A stretch of DNA of 64,000 nt, from the NCBI RefSeq assembly GCF_027886475.1, contig NZ_CP115670.1, forward strand, positions 496,001 to 560,000, in the 5' to 3' direction. Source of the DNA: Corynebacterium sp. SCR221107. GTDB taxonomy: Bacteria; Actinomycetota; Actinomycetes; Mycobacteriales; Mycobacteriaceae. Shown piece by piece: positions 27,203-36,934 of this stretch; positions within the stretch are counted from its first letter, which is position 1, and the number at the start of each line of letters is the position of its first letter. The position numbers were made by a program, and so were the translations under genes. A model generated the notes under the pieces. The model was not told the DNA's origin, searched no databases, and saw only the letters and a list, made by a program, of their open reading frames with translations.

Positions 27203-27421
27203 ATGGCTAAGGAAGGCGCTATTGAGGTTGAGGGCAAGATCATCGAGCCCTTGCCGAACGCAATGTTCCGAGTCGAACTCGATAACGGACACAAGGTTCT
27301 TGCTCACATCAGTGGCAAGATGCGTCAGCACTACATCCGTATCCTCCCGGAAGATCGCGTGGTAGTGGAGTTGTCTCCGTATGACCTCACCCGCGGTCGC
27401 ATCGTTTACCGCTACAAGTAA
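27203..27421 (+). CDS. infA: Translation initiation factor IF-1
   Basis: 72 residues, complete. It begins [20 protein letters not shown] and ends [10 protein letters not shown]; the S1-like OB fold motif [20 protein letters not shown] is present. It precedes rpsM, as in other actinobacteria. I searched the 230-base gap to rpsM for rpmJ and did not see it. Confidence 0.97.
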   Translation: MAKEGAIEVEGKIIEPLPNAMFRVELDNGHKVLAHISGKMRQHYIRILPEDRVVVELSPYDLTRGRIVYRYK

Positions 27422-27651
27422 AACAGAAGCCTCCTTGCTTCACTGACGCTGCGATGTTTCCAACCGGTTCGGGATTACTTGTGCCCAACCAAATTGAGAT
27501 TTCCAAGTCGCGGTGTCACTCTCACCTTTGGCTGCGGTGGCCAAAGCCTCGTGTATCTCACCCCATCGTCCGGCGTCCGTCCGGGCAAAGTGGTGGTTGA
27601 CGAGGACGAGTAAGGAGAAAACCACCGTAACAACCGGAAAGGTTTTGCCAC

Positions 27652-28020
27652 ATGGCACGTCTAGCTGGTGTGGACCTCCCTCGCAACAAGCGCATGGAGG
27701 TTGCACTCACCTACATCTACGGCATCGGCCCCGCCCGTGCCGCCAAGCTACTCGAGGAGACCGGCATCTCCCCAGATCTGCGCACCGACAACCTCACCGA
27801 TGAGCAGGTTGCTGCTCTTCGTGACGTTATCGAAGCTACCTGGAAGGTCGAGGGTGACCTCCGCCGCCAGGTTCAGGCTGACATCCGTCGCAAGATTGAA
27901 ATTGGCTCCTACCAGGGTCTGCGCCACCGCCGTGGCCTCCCGGTTCGTGGCCAGCGCACCAAGACCAATGCACGTACGCGCAAGGGTCCTAAGAAGACGA
28001 TCGCCGGAAAGAAGAAGTAA
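27652..28020 (+). CDS. rpsM: 30S ribosomal protein S13
   Basis: 122 residues, full length. It starts [26 protein letters not shown] and ends with the basic tail [22 protein letters not shown]13 touches the P-site tRNA and the head of the 30S subunit. It is the first gene of the rpsM-rpsK-rpsD-rpoA-rplQ group. Confidence 0.97.
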   Translation: MARLAGVDLPRNKRMEVALTYIYGIGPARAAKLLEETGISPDLRTDNLTDEQVAALRDVIEATWKVEGDLRRQVQADIRRKIEIGSYQGLRHRRGLPVRGQRTKTNARTRKGPKKTIAGKKK

Positions 28021-28023
28021 TAC

Positions 28024-28428
28024 ATGCCTCCTAAAGCACGCACTGGCGCACGCCGCACTGGCCGTCGCGTAGTCAAGAAGAACGTGGCCGCAGGCCACGC
28101 TTACATCAAGTCCACCTTCAACAACACCATCGTTTCCATCACGGACCCGAACGGTGCTGTTATCTCTTGGGCATCCTCCGGCCACGTCGGCTTCAAGGGT
28201 TCCCGTAAGTCCACCCCATTCGCCGCACAGCTGGCTGCTGAGAACGCTGCCCGCAAGGCAATGGAGCACGGCATGAAGAAGGTTGACGTCTTCGTCAAGG
28301 GCCCAGGCTCCGGACGTGAGACCGCTATCCGTTCCCTCCAGGCTGCTGGCCTCGAGGTAACCTCCATCTCCGATGTCACCCCACAGCCGTTCAATGGCTG
28401 CCGCCCGCCCAAGCGTCGTCGCGTCTAG
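28024..28428 (+). CDS. rpsK: 30S ribosomal protein S11
   Basis: 134 residues. Visible: [42 protein letters not shown] and the C-terminal signature [13 protein letters not shown]. Forms the platform of the 30S subunit. Three bases after rpsM. Confidence 0.97.
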   Translation: MPPKARTGARRTGRRVVKKNVAAGHAYIKSTFNNTIVSITDPNGAVISWASSGHVGFKGSRKSTPFAAQLAAENAARKAMEHGMKKVDVFVKGPGSGRETAIRSLQAAGLEVTSISDVTPQPFNGCRPPKRRRV

Positions 28429-28452
28429 TAGGAAAGGAAAAGGTAACTTACA

Positions 28453-29058
28453 ATGGCTCGTTACACTGGCCCAGCAACCCGTAAGTCCCGCCGCCTCCGC
28501 GTCGACCTCGTCGGCGGAGATATGGCATTCGAGCGTCGCCCGTACCCACCGGGACAGGCTGGTCGCGCTCGCATCAAGGAGTCCGAGTACTTGCTGCAGC
28601 TTCAGGAGAAGCAGAAGGCAAAGTTCACCTACGGTGTCCTCGAGAAGCAGTTCCGCCGTTACTACGCCGAGGCTAACCGCCTGCCAGGCAAGACCGGTGA
28701 GAACCTCGTTGTTTTGCTCGAGTCCCGTCTGGACAACGTTGTTTACCGTGCAGGTCTGGCTCGCACCCGCCGCCAGGCTCGCCAGCTGGTCTCCCACGGC
28801 CACTTCACCGTAAACGGCAAGAAGGTCAACGTTCCTTCCTACCGTGTCTCCCAGTACGACATCATCGACGTTCGCGAGAAGTCCCAGAAGATGGTGTGGT
28901 TCGAAGAGGCTCAGGAGAACCTCGTTGACGCAGTCGTACCTGCTTGGATTCAGGTCGTTCCTGCAACCCTGCGCATCCTCGTGCACCAGCTGCCCGAGCG
29001 CGCTCAGATCGACGTTCCGCTGCAGGAGCAGCTCATCGTCGAGCTTTACTCGAAGTAA
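28453..29058 (+). CDS. rpsD: 30S ribosomal protein S4
   Basis: 201 residues. Starts MARYTGPATRKSRRLRVDLVG. The S4 RNA-binding domain (SRLDNVVYRAGLARTRRQARQLVSHGHF) lies in the C-terminal half. The N-terminal zinc cysteines are absent, as in many actinobacterial paralogues. Primary assembly protein of the 30S subunit. Confidence 0.97.
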   Translation: MARYTGPATRKSRRLRVDLVGGDMAFERRPYPPGQAGRARIKESEYLLQLQEKQKAKFTYGVLEKQFRRYYAEANRLPGKTGENLVVLLESRLDNVVYRAGLARTRRQARQLVSHGHFTVNGKKVNVPSYRVSQYDIIDVREKSQKMVWFEEAQENLVDAVVPAWIQVVPATLRILVHQLPERAQIDVPLQEQLIVELYSK

Positions 29059-29156
29059 TCGATCCGTGGCGCATATGTGCGCTACTACGCATTACTTTTC
29101 CCATCCTTTCCGCCCCATTCGACGTCAAATAGTGGTCGTCACACAAGGAGAGTTCA

Positions 29157-30173
29157 ATGCTCATTTCTCAGCGCCCAACCCTGAGCGAAGAGGTCGTCGA
29201 CGCTGCCCGTTCTCGATTTGTCATCGAGCCGCTGGAGCCGGGTTTCGGCTACACCTTGGGCAACTCGCTTCGCCGCACCCTGCTGTCTTCCATCCCGGGA
29301 GCGGCAGTCACCAGCGTCAAGATCGATGGTGTACTCCATGAGTTCACCACCATCTCTGGCGTGAAGGAAGATGTCTCCGACATCATCTTGAACATCAAGG
29401 GTCTGGTTCTGTCGTCTGAGTCTGACGAGCCAGTCGTGATGTACCTGCGCGCCGAAGGCCCAGGCGTGGTTACCGCTGGGAACATCGAAACCCCAGCCGA
29501 CGTGGAGATTCACAACCCGGATCTGCACCTAGCCACCCTTAATGAGCAGGGTCGTCTTGAGATCGAGATGATTGTCGAGCGTGGACGTGGCTATGTGCCC
29601 GCCACCCAGTACTCCGGCGTAACCGAGATTGGCCGTATCCCGGTCGATCAGATTTACTCCCCGGTCCTGAAGGTGAGCTACAAGGTCGAGGCAACTCGTG
29701 TCGAGCAGCGCACCGACTTCGACAAGCTCATCATCGATGTCGAGACCAAGAACTCCATGGCCCCGCGCGACGCCCTGGCGTCGGCAGGCAAGACGCTGGT
29801 GGAGTTGTTCGGCCTCGCCCGCGAGCTGAACACCGCTGCCGAGGGCATCGAGATCGGCCCGTCCCCGCAGGAGACGGAGTACATCGCTGCCTACGGCATG
29901 CCGATTGAGGATTTGAACTTCTCCGTTCGTTCCTACAACTGCCTGAAGCGTCAGGAGATCCACACCGTCGGTGAGCTCGCTGAGTGCACCGAGTCGGATC
30001 TGTTGGATATCCGTAACTTCGGTCAGAAGTCCATCAACGAGGTCAAGATCAAGTTGGCCGGTTTGGGTCTGACCCTCAAGGATGCTCCGGAGGACTTCGA
30101 TCCGACGCAGCTCGAGGGCTACGATGCCGAGACCGGCGACTACGTGGACCTGGACGCGGAAGATTCCGAGTAA
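29157..30173 (+). CDS. rpoA: RNA polymerase alpha subunit
   Basis: 338 residues. The N-terminal domain (1-230) has [24 protein letters not shown] and dimerises to nucleate RNA polymerase assembly. The C-terminal domain (about 255-320) shows [22 protein letters not shown] and [16 protein letters not shown], the region that contacts activators and UP elements. AAGGAG precedes the ATG. It lies between rpsD and rplQ in the classical order. Confidence 0.98.
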   Translation: MLISQRPTLSEEVVDAARSRFVIEPLEPGFGYTLGNSLRRTLLSSIPGAAVTSVKIDGVLHEFTTISGVKEDVSDIILNIKGLVLSSESDEPVVMYLRAEGPGVVTAGNIETPADVEIHNPDLHLATLNEQGRLEIEMIVERGRGYVPATQYSGVTEIGRIPVDQIYSPVLKVSYKVEATRVEQRTDFDKLIIDVETKNSMAPRDALASAGKTLVELFGLARELNTAAEGIEIGPSPQETEYIAAYGMPIEDLNFSVRSYNCLKRQEIHTVGELAECTESDLLDIRNFGQKSINEVKIKLAGLGLTLKDAPEDFDPTQLEGYDAETGDYVDLDAEDSE

Positions 30174-30249
30174 AAAGCAATTTTCGGAAGGGTAGCGCAC
30201 GCGCTGCTGCTTCCACGCGCTCACTAAACCTGTACACGAGGAGTACACA

Positions 30250-30753
30250 ATGCCTACACCTAAGAAGGGCGCCCGTCTCGGCGGTTCCGCGAGCCACCAG
30301 AAGCACATTCTGTCTAACCTCGCGGCACAGCTTTTCGAGCACGGTGCCATCAAGACCACCGACGCCAAGGCGAAGATGCTTCGTCCCTACGCTGAGAAGC
30401 TCATCACCAAGGCCAAGGCTGGTTCTGTTGCCGATCGTCGCAACGTTGCCAAGCTTATCCCGAACAAGGACGTCGTGAACTACCTGTTCAACGAGCTCGC
30501 TCCGAAGTTCGAAAACCGTGAGGGTGGTTACACCCGCATCGTCAAGCTGGAAAACCGCAAGGGCGATAACGCTCCGATGAGCCAGATCTCTCTGGTTCTC
30601 GAGGAGACCGTCTCCGCCGCCGCAACCCGTACCACCGCTGCTGCTGCCGCAAAGGCAGAGGCACCAGCTGAGGAAGCCGCACCTGAGGCTACCGAGGCTG
30701 CAGAGGCTGAGGTTGCAACCGAGGCTCCGGCAGAGGAGTCCGCTGAGAAGTAA
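30250..30753 (+). CDS. rplQ: 50S ribosomal protein L17
   Basis: 167 residues. The conserved core (about 1-120) begins [18 protein letters not shown] and contains [24 protein letters not shown]. An Ala/Glu-rich C-terminal tail of about 45 residues follows, typical of corynebacterial L17. Last gene of the operon before a strong terminator. Confidence 0.97.
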   Translation: MPTPKKGARLGGSASHQKHILSNLAAQLFEHGAIKTTDAKAKMLRPYAEKLITKAKAGSVADRRNVAKLIPNKDVVNYLFNELAPKFENREGGYTRIVKLENRKGDNAPMSQISLVLEETVSAAATRTTAAAAAKAEAPAEEAAPEATEAAEAEVATEAPAEESAEK

Positions 30754-30771
30754 TAACTTCTTTGCACTGTG

Positions 30772-30800
30772 AAAGGCGTCCCATTGGGGCGCCTTTTTTT
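30772..30800 (+). terminator. Terminator after rplQ
   Basis: AAAGGCGTCCC and GGGGCGCCTTT form a tight hairpin with a two-base loop and a T7 tail. Confidence 0.92.
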
Positions 30801-30811
30801 AGCGCAAAACG

Positions 30812-30827
30812 ATACCCACGGGGGTAT
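30812..30827. promoter_or_regulatory. CsoR/CstR-type operator overlapping a -10 box
   Basis: ATACCCACGGGGGTAT is a near-perfect palindrome of the ATACCC...GGGTAT type used by copper-sensing CsoR and persulfide-sensing CstR repressors. A -10 box TATAGT (30825-30830) overlaps its right half, so binding would block transcription of the DUF2892 gene 50 bases downstream. Confidence 0.6.
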
Positions 30828-30877
30828 AGTTGGTGGTGTCCGTTCCCGTCGCTTCTTTCGAAAGGATGCGCACAACC

Positions 30878-31075
30878 ATGAAGCCCAACGAGTCCTCCAC
30901 CGATCGCATCGTCCGCCTCGTAGCGGGAATTGTTGCCCTCGTCGCCGCCTATATGGCGGGCATGAATACAGTAGGCGGTATTATCTTGCTGGTGATCGGC
31001 CTCATCGCCGTGATCACCGGTGCCGTGGGTTTCTGCCCGCTGTACCGCCTGTTCAACTTCAGCACTAAGAAATAA
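30878..31075 (+). CDS. Small DUF2892 (YgaP-type) membrane protein
   Basis: 65 residues with two membrane helices (IVRLVAGIVALVAAYMAG and VGGIILLVIGLIAVITGAVGF) and the family's C-terminal FCPLYRLFNFST, with one conserved Cys and Pro. DUF2892 domains often occur alone or fused to rhodanese in sulfur- and copper-linked operons. ATG at 30878 has GAAAGGA at a good distance; an upstream ATG at 30866 would leave no ribosome site. The palindrome upstream suggests control by a CsoR-family repressor. Physiological role is not known. Confidence 0.8.
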   Translation: MKPNESSTDRIVRLVAGIVALVAAYMAGMNTVGGIILLVIGLIAVITGAVGFCPLYRLFNFSTKK

Positions 31076-31290
31076 CCTCTAGGTCGCCTGCTGCTTGCCT
31101 TCGACACGGTGGCAGGCGGGTTGCCTTTGTCTCACCGAGGCGCACCGTTCCCGCAGTGTTTAGCATGCGGGGTCACGGCGGCCACTTGGTCGCACGGTGG
31201 CGCTCCATGCCTGGCGAGACAAGGTCTGGGCTTGCCCCACCAACGCCGGGCCGGGGTTGTTTAGCTACACACTACTCAAGGGGATTGCCT

Positions 31291-32166
31291 GTGAGCGATG
31301 CACGCGATGCGCTGGTACGTCTGCGCCTCGATCTGGCCTATGACGGTAGCGGCTTTCATGGCTGGGCCAAACAAGGACAGTCGCAGCTGCGGACGGTGCA
31401 AGCAGAGGTGGAGCGGGCATTAGAACTGATCCTGCGCGTGCCCGTCGAGCTGACAGTTGCCGGTCGCACCGATGCCGGCGTCCATGCCGCCGGTCAGGTG
31501 GCCCACTGCGACATCCCGGCGTCGAGTCTGGATACCCGCAGCATTGACGGTGACCCGACCCGACTTGTACGCAGGCTAGCTCGATTGCTGCCGGAGGACG
31601 TGCGTGTTCATGCTTGCACGTTCGCCCCGGCCGGATTCGATGCGCGCTTTTCCGCTTTACGACGCCACTACCGCTACCGCATCACCACCCATCCCCGTGG
31701 TGCCCTGCCCACACGGGTCACTGATACTGCCACCTGGATCCACCAGGTTGACCTGGATGTCATGCAGGCGACCGCGGATGCCTTCCTAGGGCTGCATGAC
31801 TTCGCCGCGCTGTGTAAGCACCGCGACGGGGCAACCACCATTCGTGATCTTGAGGTCTTCGAATGGGCGGATGTCTCTACCACAGCCGAACCCTTGACCT
31901 TTGAGGCAACAGTGGTTGCCGACGCCTTTTGCTGGTCTATGGTGCGTTCCCTCGTAGGCGCCTGCTTGGTGGCAGGGCAGGGGCGCCGGCCCGCCGATTT
32001 CGCCACGCGCCTACTCGGTGAGACCGCCCGCTCATCCCTGGTGCCGTTGGCGCCAGCCAGGGGCCTGTCACTAGTCGGGGTGGACTACCCGGACGATGAC
32101 CAGCTCGCGGCCAGGGCGGCTTCGACCCGCGCCATGCGCACGCGGGAGGAGATTGAACCCATCTAG
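31291..32166 (+). CDS. truA: tRNA pseudouridine(38-40) synthase TruA
   Basis: 291 residues. The catalytic aspartate (Asp61) lies in VAGRTDAGVHAAGQVAH. Also visible are LDLAYDGSGFHGWAKQ at the N-terminus, FDARFSALRRHYRYRI and FLGLHDFAALCKH. GTG at 31291 follows AAGGGGA. truA next to rpoA/rplQ and the ESX-4 locus is the usual actinobacterial arrangement. Confidence 0.96.
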   Translation: MSDARDALVRLRLDLAYDGSGFHGWAKQGQSQLRTVQAEVERALELILRVPVELTVAGRTDAGVHAAGQVAHCDIPASSLDTRSIDGDPTRLVRRLARLLPEDVRVHACTFAPAGFDARFSALRRHYRYRITTHPRGALPTRVTDTATWIHQVDLDVMQATADAFLGLHDFAALCKHRDGATTIRDLEVFEWADVSTTAEPLTFEATVVADAFCWSMVRSLVGACLVAGQGRRPADFATRLLGETARSSLVPLAPARGLSLVGVDYPDDDQLAARAASTRAMRTREEIEPI

Positions 32167-32197
32167 CGCGAGCCAAGACGGTTGGAGAGCGCCAACT

Positions 32198-32206
32198 TGG
32201 TATAAT
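32198..32206 (+). promoter_or_regulatory. Extended -10 promoter for the DUF6541-like gene
   Basis: TGGTATAAT at 32198-32206 gives an extended -10 element 40 bases before the GTG start at 32247, with AAGGAAGG between. Confidence 0.55.
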
Positions 32207-32246
32207 TTCGCACGTCAACTGTGCCTATCAAGGAAGGTATTCGCTC

Positions 32247-34874
32247 GTGGAGTCGCTGCCGGAGATCACGCAGGTTGCCGTCATCGCCATAGCCGTGTTC
32301 CTGATCCCCGGCTTCGTGCTCAACCTCATTTCCGGAACGAAGCTCCCGTGGGCGATCGCCGCCGCGGTGCCCACCAGCTTCGCCATCTTCGGCTTCACCG
32401 GGTGGCTCACCGGGCAAACCGGCATCCGTTACGGCATCCCCACCGTCGCCGCGATGTGGATCCTGCTGTGCATCGGGGCGTTTTTCTTCCACCGACTAGT
32501 GCGCCGGCGCCGGTCACGAACCCAGCTTGCACCCGCCCCCGCGGCTCGCACGGGTTGGTGGCGCGCAGGTGGGCGTCGGAAAGCAAGAAATGCTGAAGCA
32601 CAGTCAACCAGTAACGGGCAAGCAACCTCGCCCATGCAGGAGCCATCAACCACAACGGACGCTGCCGCAAGCACGCTTGCCGACGTTCACGGCGCCGCGC
32701 CCACTGCGGTGACTTCTACCGATCACGGCGCCCCAATGGTCATCGCCCCAAGTCCCAGCCAGCCGGGCACCGGCGGGGAACAAGGTTTTCTTTCTCGCCA
32801 CAACGTGACCTGGATCCTGCCGGGACTGGGCGCTATCGTGGGGTGCCTCCTTTTCCTGCGCGCTAGCATCAAGCAATTTGCCGGATTCGAATACACGCTG
32901 GGCGATATCTTCCAAGGCTGGGATGTGCACTGGCATGCCAGCGTGGTGCGTTGGGCAATGGACTCCGGCATCGTCGATCCCACGCGCATGGGCGAGCTGC
33001 GCAACCTCGACGGACACGCCACGATGTACTACCCCTCCGGATGGCACGCCGGCGCGGCGCTGGTCGGCGATATCGCAAAAATCACCCCGATCGAGGCAAC
33101 CAACCTGACCGGTTTCGTACTTCCGGCGCTTGCTCTGCCACTGTCCGTGGCATTGCTGGCCTGGCGGATCGTGGGGAATCGAGGGCTGATGGCTCAGCTG
33201 GGCGCGGGTCTGGCGGGGATTGGAATCTACGCCTTCCCGACTGTGTTCTGGATCGGCAACTATGTCGGCGCCTGGCCCTACGTGGCGGCCATTTGTATGA
33301 CCGGAATTGTCATCGCCTTGTTCATGTCGGTGCCTACCAACCCAGAACGAGCGCTGGCGGCAGGGCTATCCTTCATGGCGGTGGTGATGGTCCACCCCTC
33401 TGCCGCAACCGTCGTCGTGGTGTTCTTGGGTCTCTGGTGGCTGGCCAAGCTTGTTTTCCAGCCAAGTACCCCGGCCGCCGGGTTTTCCGGTGGGCTCAAG
33501 GTGCGCGCCAGGGATTTTGGCCTGCTGGCGCTGACGGGTGGCATCGCCGGAGCGTTGCTGCTGCCACAGCTGCTGGCCGGTTCCGAGACCACCGAAGAAG
33601 TGGCGGCCTATACAGACATCCAAGAAGTGACCCGCGCCGAAAGTTGGGGACAGGTCTTTACGATGGCCACCCGCCACACCGACGAATTTGGGCAGCTGAA
33701 CTGGGCGCCGATGTTGGTGCTCGCCGCCATCGGCGCGATCGTTGCTGCTTGGAAGCTCAACCTGTGGGCACACCTGACCTTCGCCTTCAGCGCCTGGGTC
33801 ACCACCAACTCCATATGGCCGTACCCTCAGCCCTGGGATCGCTGGCTCGAGGTCATCGGCGCGCTGCACTACAACTCGGCGCACCGGCTCATCATGCCGA
33901 TCGCTATGCTGCTGTGCGCGGCAGCCGGTGTCGGCGCCGCCGCCCTCATTCGGCTGATCAGCGGATCCGTGCTGCGGAGCGACATCGCCCGACGCATCAG
34001 CGCCGTCGTGTCCATCATCTGCGGATTGGTAGTAGGGGCAGTGTTCGTACCGCTCGTGGAACCGGCAGTACGCGAAGGCGCGGACTTTGCCATCGGTAGC
34101 CCCCACGATTCCCGCCTTGTCGGTGACGCCGACCGACGCGCCTTCGACTGGCTGGCCAAGCAGCCCAAGTCCTACGAAGGAACCATCATGGGTGAGCCTG
34201 CCGACGGCCACGGCTGGATGTATGCCTACAACAGCCTTCCGGCCATCATGAAGCACTACGCACTGCCCACCTATGATGACGGCAGCGCGGAGGACCTGCT
34301 CGTGCAGTACGCTCACCTCGTCGGCGCCGGCAATCATGGCGACGCCCGCACCCGCAACAAGGTCGACTGGGCCTATGATGCGCTCGAAGTCAATTACTTA
34401 ATGGCCTCACCGCCGAACTTCTGGGCCTTCCAAAAAGAAAACCGGGCGCTAAACTCCTGGCTGTATACCTCCCCGGGCCTGACTCTGGTCTACAAGGACG
34501 GCCCGATCGCCATCTTCGCCGTCAATGCCCACTTCAGCGATGCGCAACTAGAAGCCATGCGGGAGGCCGGCTCACCGGATCCGCTACCGGAACAGCTCAC
34601 CTACGGGGAATTGGGGATCGACCTGGAAGCCACCGTCGACGAGCTGGCCGGCACAGGGGCACCTGGCACCGCCGACATCGAGCTCGACCGCGGCGACACC
34701 TCGCAGGCACCCGAAAGTGGAACCGATGACGATGGCAACGAGTATCTCTACGGCGATGCCACCACAAAACGCGACGTCAACCCCTATAACGTTCCGTATT
34801 ATCACCGTCCGACGGTCAAGGATCAGGGCGGAATTGATATAACCGAGGTCACACCGGACCCCGTATCTTACTAG
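32247..34874 (+). CDS. Large multi-pass membrane protein, DUF6541-like (possible GT-C type glycosyltransferase)
   Basis: 875 residues. Two N-terminal helices, a Pro/Ser/Thr-rich hydrophilic stretch (about 95-175), then around ten helices between residues 185 and 620, and a soluble C-terminal domain of about 250 residues outside the membrane (DRRAFDWLAKQPKSYEGTIMGEP, GHGWMYAYNSLPA, VDWAYDALEVNYL). The first long loop contains YTLGDIFQGWDVHWHASVVRWAMDSG with acidic residues placed as in GT-C lipid-linked sugar transferases. That layout suggests a cell-envelope sugar transferase, but no donor or acceptor can be named. GTG at 32247 has AAGGAAGG upstream. It precedes eccB by 51 bases and may be co-transcribed. 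Confidence 0.6.
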   Translation: MESLPEITQVAVIAIAVFLIPGFVLNLISGTKLPWAIAAAVPTSFAIFGFTGWLTGQTGIRYGIPTVAAMWILLCIGAFFFHRLVRRRRSRTQLAPAPAARTGWWRAGGRRKARNAEAQSTSNGQATSPMQEPSTTTDAAASTLADVHGAAPTAVTSTDHGAPMVIAPSPSQPGTGGEQGFLSRHNVTWILPGLGAIVGCLLFLRASIKQFAGFEYTLGDIFQGWDVHWHASVVRWAMDSGIVDPTRMGELRNLDGHATMYYPSGWHAGAALVGDIAKITPIEATNLTGFVLPALALPLSVALLAWRIVGNRGLMAQLGAGLAGIGIYAFPTVFWIGNYVGAWPYVAAICMTGIVIALFMSVPTNPERALAAGLSFMAVVMVHPSAATVVVVFLGLWWLAKLVFQPSTPAAGFSGGLKVRARDFGLLALTGGIAGALLLPQLLAGSETTEEVAAYTDIQEVTRAESWGQVFTMATRHTDEFGQLNWAPMLVLAAIGAIVAAWKLNLWAHLTFAFSAWVTTNSIWPYPQPWDRWLEVIGALHYNSAHRLIMPIAMLLCAAAGVGAAALIRLISGSVLRSDIARRISAVVSIICGLVVGAVFVPLVEPAVREGADFAIGSPHDSRLVGDADRRAFDWLAKQPKSYEGTIMGEPADGHGWMYAYNSLPAIMKHYALPTYDDGSAEDLLVQYAHLVGAGNHGDARTRNKVDWAYDALEVNYLMASPPNFWAFQKENRALNSWLYTSPGLTLVYKDGPIAIFAVNAHFSDAQLEAMREAGSPDPLPEQLTYGELGIDLEATVDELAGTGAPGTADIELDRGDTSQAPESGTDDDGNEYLYGDATTKRDVNPYNVPYYHRPTVKDQGGIDITEVTPDPVSY

Positions 34875-34925
34875 GCTGGAGGGGACTGTTTCTTATAGCC
34901 GTGGCTCAACAGATAGGAGAGGCCT

Positions 34926-36206
34926 ATGCCGCGACTGTCCCCCACAACAAAAGTCCAAATCAGCGGACACAAATTCCTCAAACGCCGGCTCGCCCACGGG
35001 CTCGCATTCGGCGACATCCGCATGATCCACGACCCCCTAGCACGCAGGCGCCGCTCCCTCATTTTCGGGCTGGCCGCCAGCGCCCTCGTTGCCATCGGTG
35101 CCGGTGCTATGGCGCTTTTTGCCCCAGCCGCCCATCCCGGCGACGCGCCCATCCTCAAGGCCGACAGCGGACAGCTTTACGCCAAGATCGACCAGCGCTA
35201 TCACCCCGTGCCAAACCTAACCTCTGCCAGGATCATCGTCGGGCAGGCCGCACAACCAGCCGACGTCTCAGACCCGCAGCTTGGCGAGCTACCCAAGGGG
35301 TACCCGGTGGGGATCGTCGACGCCCCGGGGATCTACTCGCAGGAACGCCACGAGGGTCAATGGCTGGCCTGTCACACCAGCCAGCCTGCGACAAGCCGCA
35401 CGCAACAGGCAGTCGAAGAAGTCACCGTCGTGGCCGCAGGCGTTGGCCCTGCCCAACTCAGCCTTCCCCAGCCGTTGTATGCCCGCGCCGACGGGCAAGA
35501 ATATGTAATCACCAACGCCGGTCGTTACCTGCTGCCGCCGGCGGATACTACTGAGGGCCGCCAGTGGCGCCGGGCTTTGGCCATCGCCCCGGACACCCCG
35601 GTGTGGCAACCGCCTACCCAAGTCTTATCGCTGGTTCCAGAGCAGCCCTTCATTATCCCGCCCGCAACCAGCCAGCTTTGGCACTCCGCCGGTGGTAGCT
35701 ACCTGCACACCGGCGACGGCTTGGTAGCCATGAGCCCAGCGCAAGCGCTAACGCTCGCTGCCGCCGGATATACCTCGACCGAAGTACTGCCAGCGCAGCT
35801 TGCCACCGTTGCGGAGTCAGCCACCCCGGTTTCGCTTCCCGACGCCCACGGCGGCTTCATGGACATAGGCGGTACCTGGAAGCAGTCAGAGGGGGAACAC
35901 CAGACCCTGTGCGTTGGCTCAGATGGGGCACTCGGGGTAATGGATAAAGATTCGCTGCCTGCGGGGCAGGAGCTGGCTGGCGAGGCCGTGGCCACCCACT
36001 ACGTTGGACCGGGGGCTGCGGTGGCAGTAGACACCGGGTCCGGAACACACGTGGTCTCAGAGACCGGGCGCCGGCACCGCCTAGACGACACCTCCTTAGA
36101 CATCATTGGTGCAGGCCAGCCTACTGCAGTCGACTGGAATCTGTTGCGCTTATTGCCCGAGGGCAGCGTGCTGGGGCCCGCAACAGCAGCCCTCGCACTG
36201 GACTAG
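34926..36206 (+). CDS. eccB: Type VII secretion core protein EccB
   Basis: 426 residues. The N-terminus is the family signature: TTKVQISGHKFLKRRLAHGL followed by FGDIRMIHDPLARRRRSL. One membrane helix follows (IFGLAASALVAIGAGAMALF, about 45-65), then a large extracellular domain with repeats (ADGQEYVITNAGRYLL, ADGQ-like turns) and two Cys. EccB is part of the ESX membrane complex. It is transcribed on the plus strand, while mycP and eccD are on the minus strand, matching mycobacterial ESX-4 (eccB4-mycP4-eccD4-eccC4). Confidence 0.92.
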   Translation: MPRLSPTTKVQISGHKFLKRRLAHGLAFGDIRMIHDPLARRRRSLIFGLAASALVAIGAGAMALFAPAAHPGDAPILKADSGQLYAKIDQRYHPVPNLTSARIIVGQAAQPADVSDPQLGELPKGYPVGIVDAPGIYSQERHEGQWLACHTSQPATSRTQQAVEEVTVVAAGVGPAQLSLPQPLYARADGQEYVITNAGRYLLPPADTTEGRQWRRALAIAPDTPVWQPPTQVLSLVPEQPFIIPPATSQLWHSAGGSYLHTGDGLVAMSPAQALTLAAAGYTSTEVLPAQLATVAESATPVSLPDAHGGFMDIGGTWKQSEGEHQTLCVGSDGALGVMDKDSLPAGQELAGEAVATHYVGPGAAVAVDTGSGTHVVSETGRRHRLDDTSLDIIGAGQPTAVDWNLLRLLPEGSVLGPATAALALD

Positions 36207-36508
36207 ATTCCCGACTTCGTTCCCGTCGCGTGCAAGAGTGCGACGGGGTGAGGGGCTGGTATCGACCGCTTCGGTCAAGCGTTTCGGGGCAGGGAAGGCA
36301 GGCGTGGGACGAAAGCCGGTCTCAAGCGGAGATTGAGGCCTGTGATGGTCCTGTCAAAGTGGCCAAAGAGGTTACTGCCTGCAGTGCAGGCGTGTAGAAT
36401 CGTGCAAGATCACACAATGGCAACACGAAGTTCCCGCTGCTGTCCCTGAAGGACACGATCCAGAAGCTGGTGCTAGCCCGGGGAATTGTATAAAGAGAGC
36501 TGGAGCCT
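36207..36508. other. 302-base gap between eccB and the PGPGW gene
   Basis: CCCGTCGC (36222-36229) and GCGACGGG (36240-36247) form a hairpin without a T-tail that may end the eccB transcript. TAGAAT (36395-36400) is a possible -10 box for the downstream gene. I see no gene. Confidence 0.5.
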
Positions 36509-36934
36509 ATGGCCACGATGCGCGATTCTGTAGCGGAGAAAGTAGACAAGATCTCCGCTCATCACGAGTCGCTGAAGTCGCGGCGCTTCGGCTTCCTTGT
36601 TCGTCCATTGACACTGGCTATCGGATGGCTCGTCGTGACCATCGGACTGGTCACCATCCCATTCCCGGGACCTGGTTGGCTGACCGTGTTCGTGGGAGTT
36701 GGAGTGCTCTCGCTGGAAGTTCATTGGGCACATCGCCTGCTGGGCTGGGGCGTGCACAAATACGAGGCCTTCTTTGCCTGGTATCGGAAGCAGTCGCGCG
36801 CCAACCGCTATTCCATCATCACCGCTACCTGCGCGGTGGCCTGGGTCGCCGTCGGTGGCGCCACCTTCGTGGCGTGGAAGATGGGTGCAATCCCGGCACT
36901 AGACCCAGTCATCGAGGCGATGGTGTCGAGCTAG
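36509..36934 (+). CDS. TIGR02611/PGPGW-family small membrane protein
   Basis: 141 residues with three membrane helices. The family motif PFPGPGWLTVFVGVGVLSLE lies after the first helix (LTLAIGWLVVTIGLVTI). Function unknown. It converges with mycP: its last 36 bases overlap the 3' end of mycP on the other strand. Confidence 0.85.
   Translation: MATMRDSVAEKVDKISAHHESLKSRRFGFLVRPLTLAIGWLVVTIGLVTIPFPGPGWLTVFVGVGVLSLEVHWAHRLLGWGVHKYEAFFAWYRKQSRANRYSIITATCAVAWVAVGGATFVAWKMGAIPALDPVIEAMVSS

Noticed and set aside
27422..27651. Possible rpmJ (L36) between infA and rpsM
   Set aside because: No frame with the L36 pattern (MKVRxSV..., Cys/His or Lys/Arg-rich 37-40 residues) is visible.
27748..28986. 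412-codon minus-strand open frame across rpsM, rpsK and rpsD
   Set aside because: Shadow of three certain ribosomal protein genes; no recognisable motifs.
32951..34099. 382-codon plus-strand frame overlapping the DUF6541-like gene
   Set aside because: Arg/Gly-rich translation in an alternative frame with no motif, a shadow of the real gene.
33366..34337. 323-codon minus-strand open frame inside the DUF6541-like gene
   Set aside because: Low-complexity antisense translation; the plus-strand frame has coherent membrane helices and a good start.
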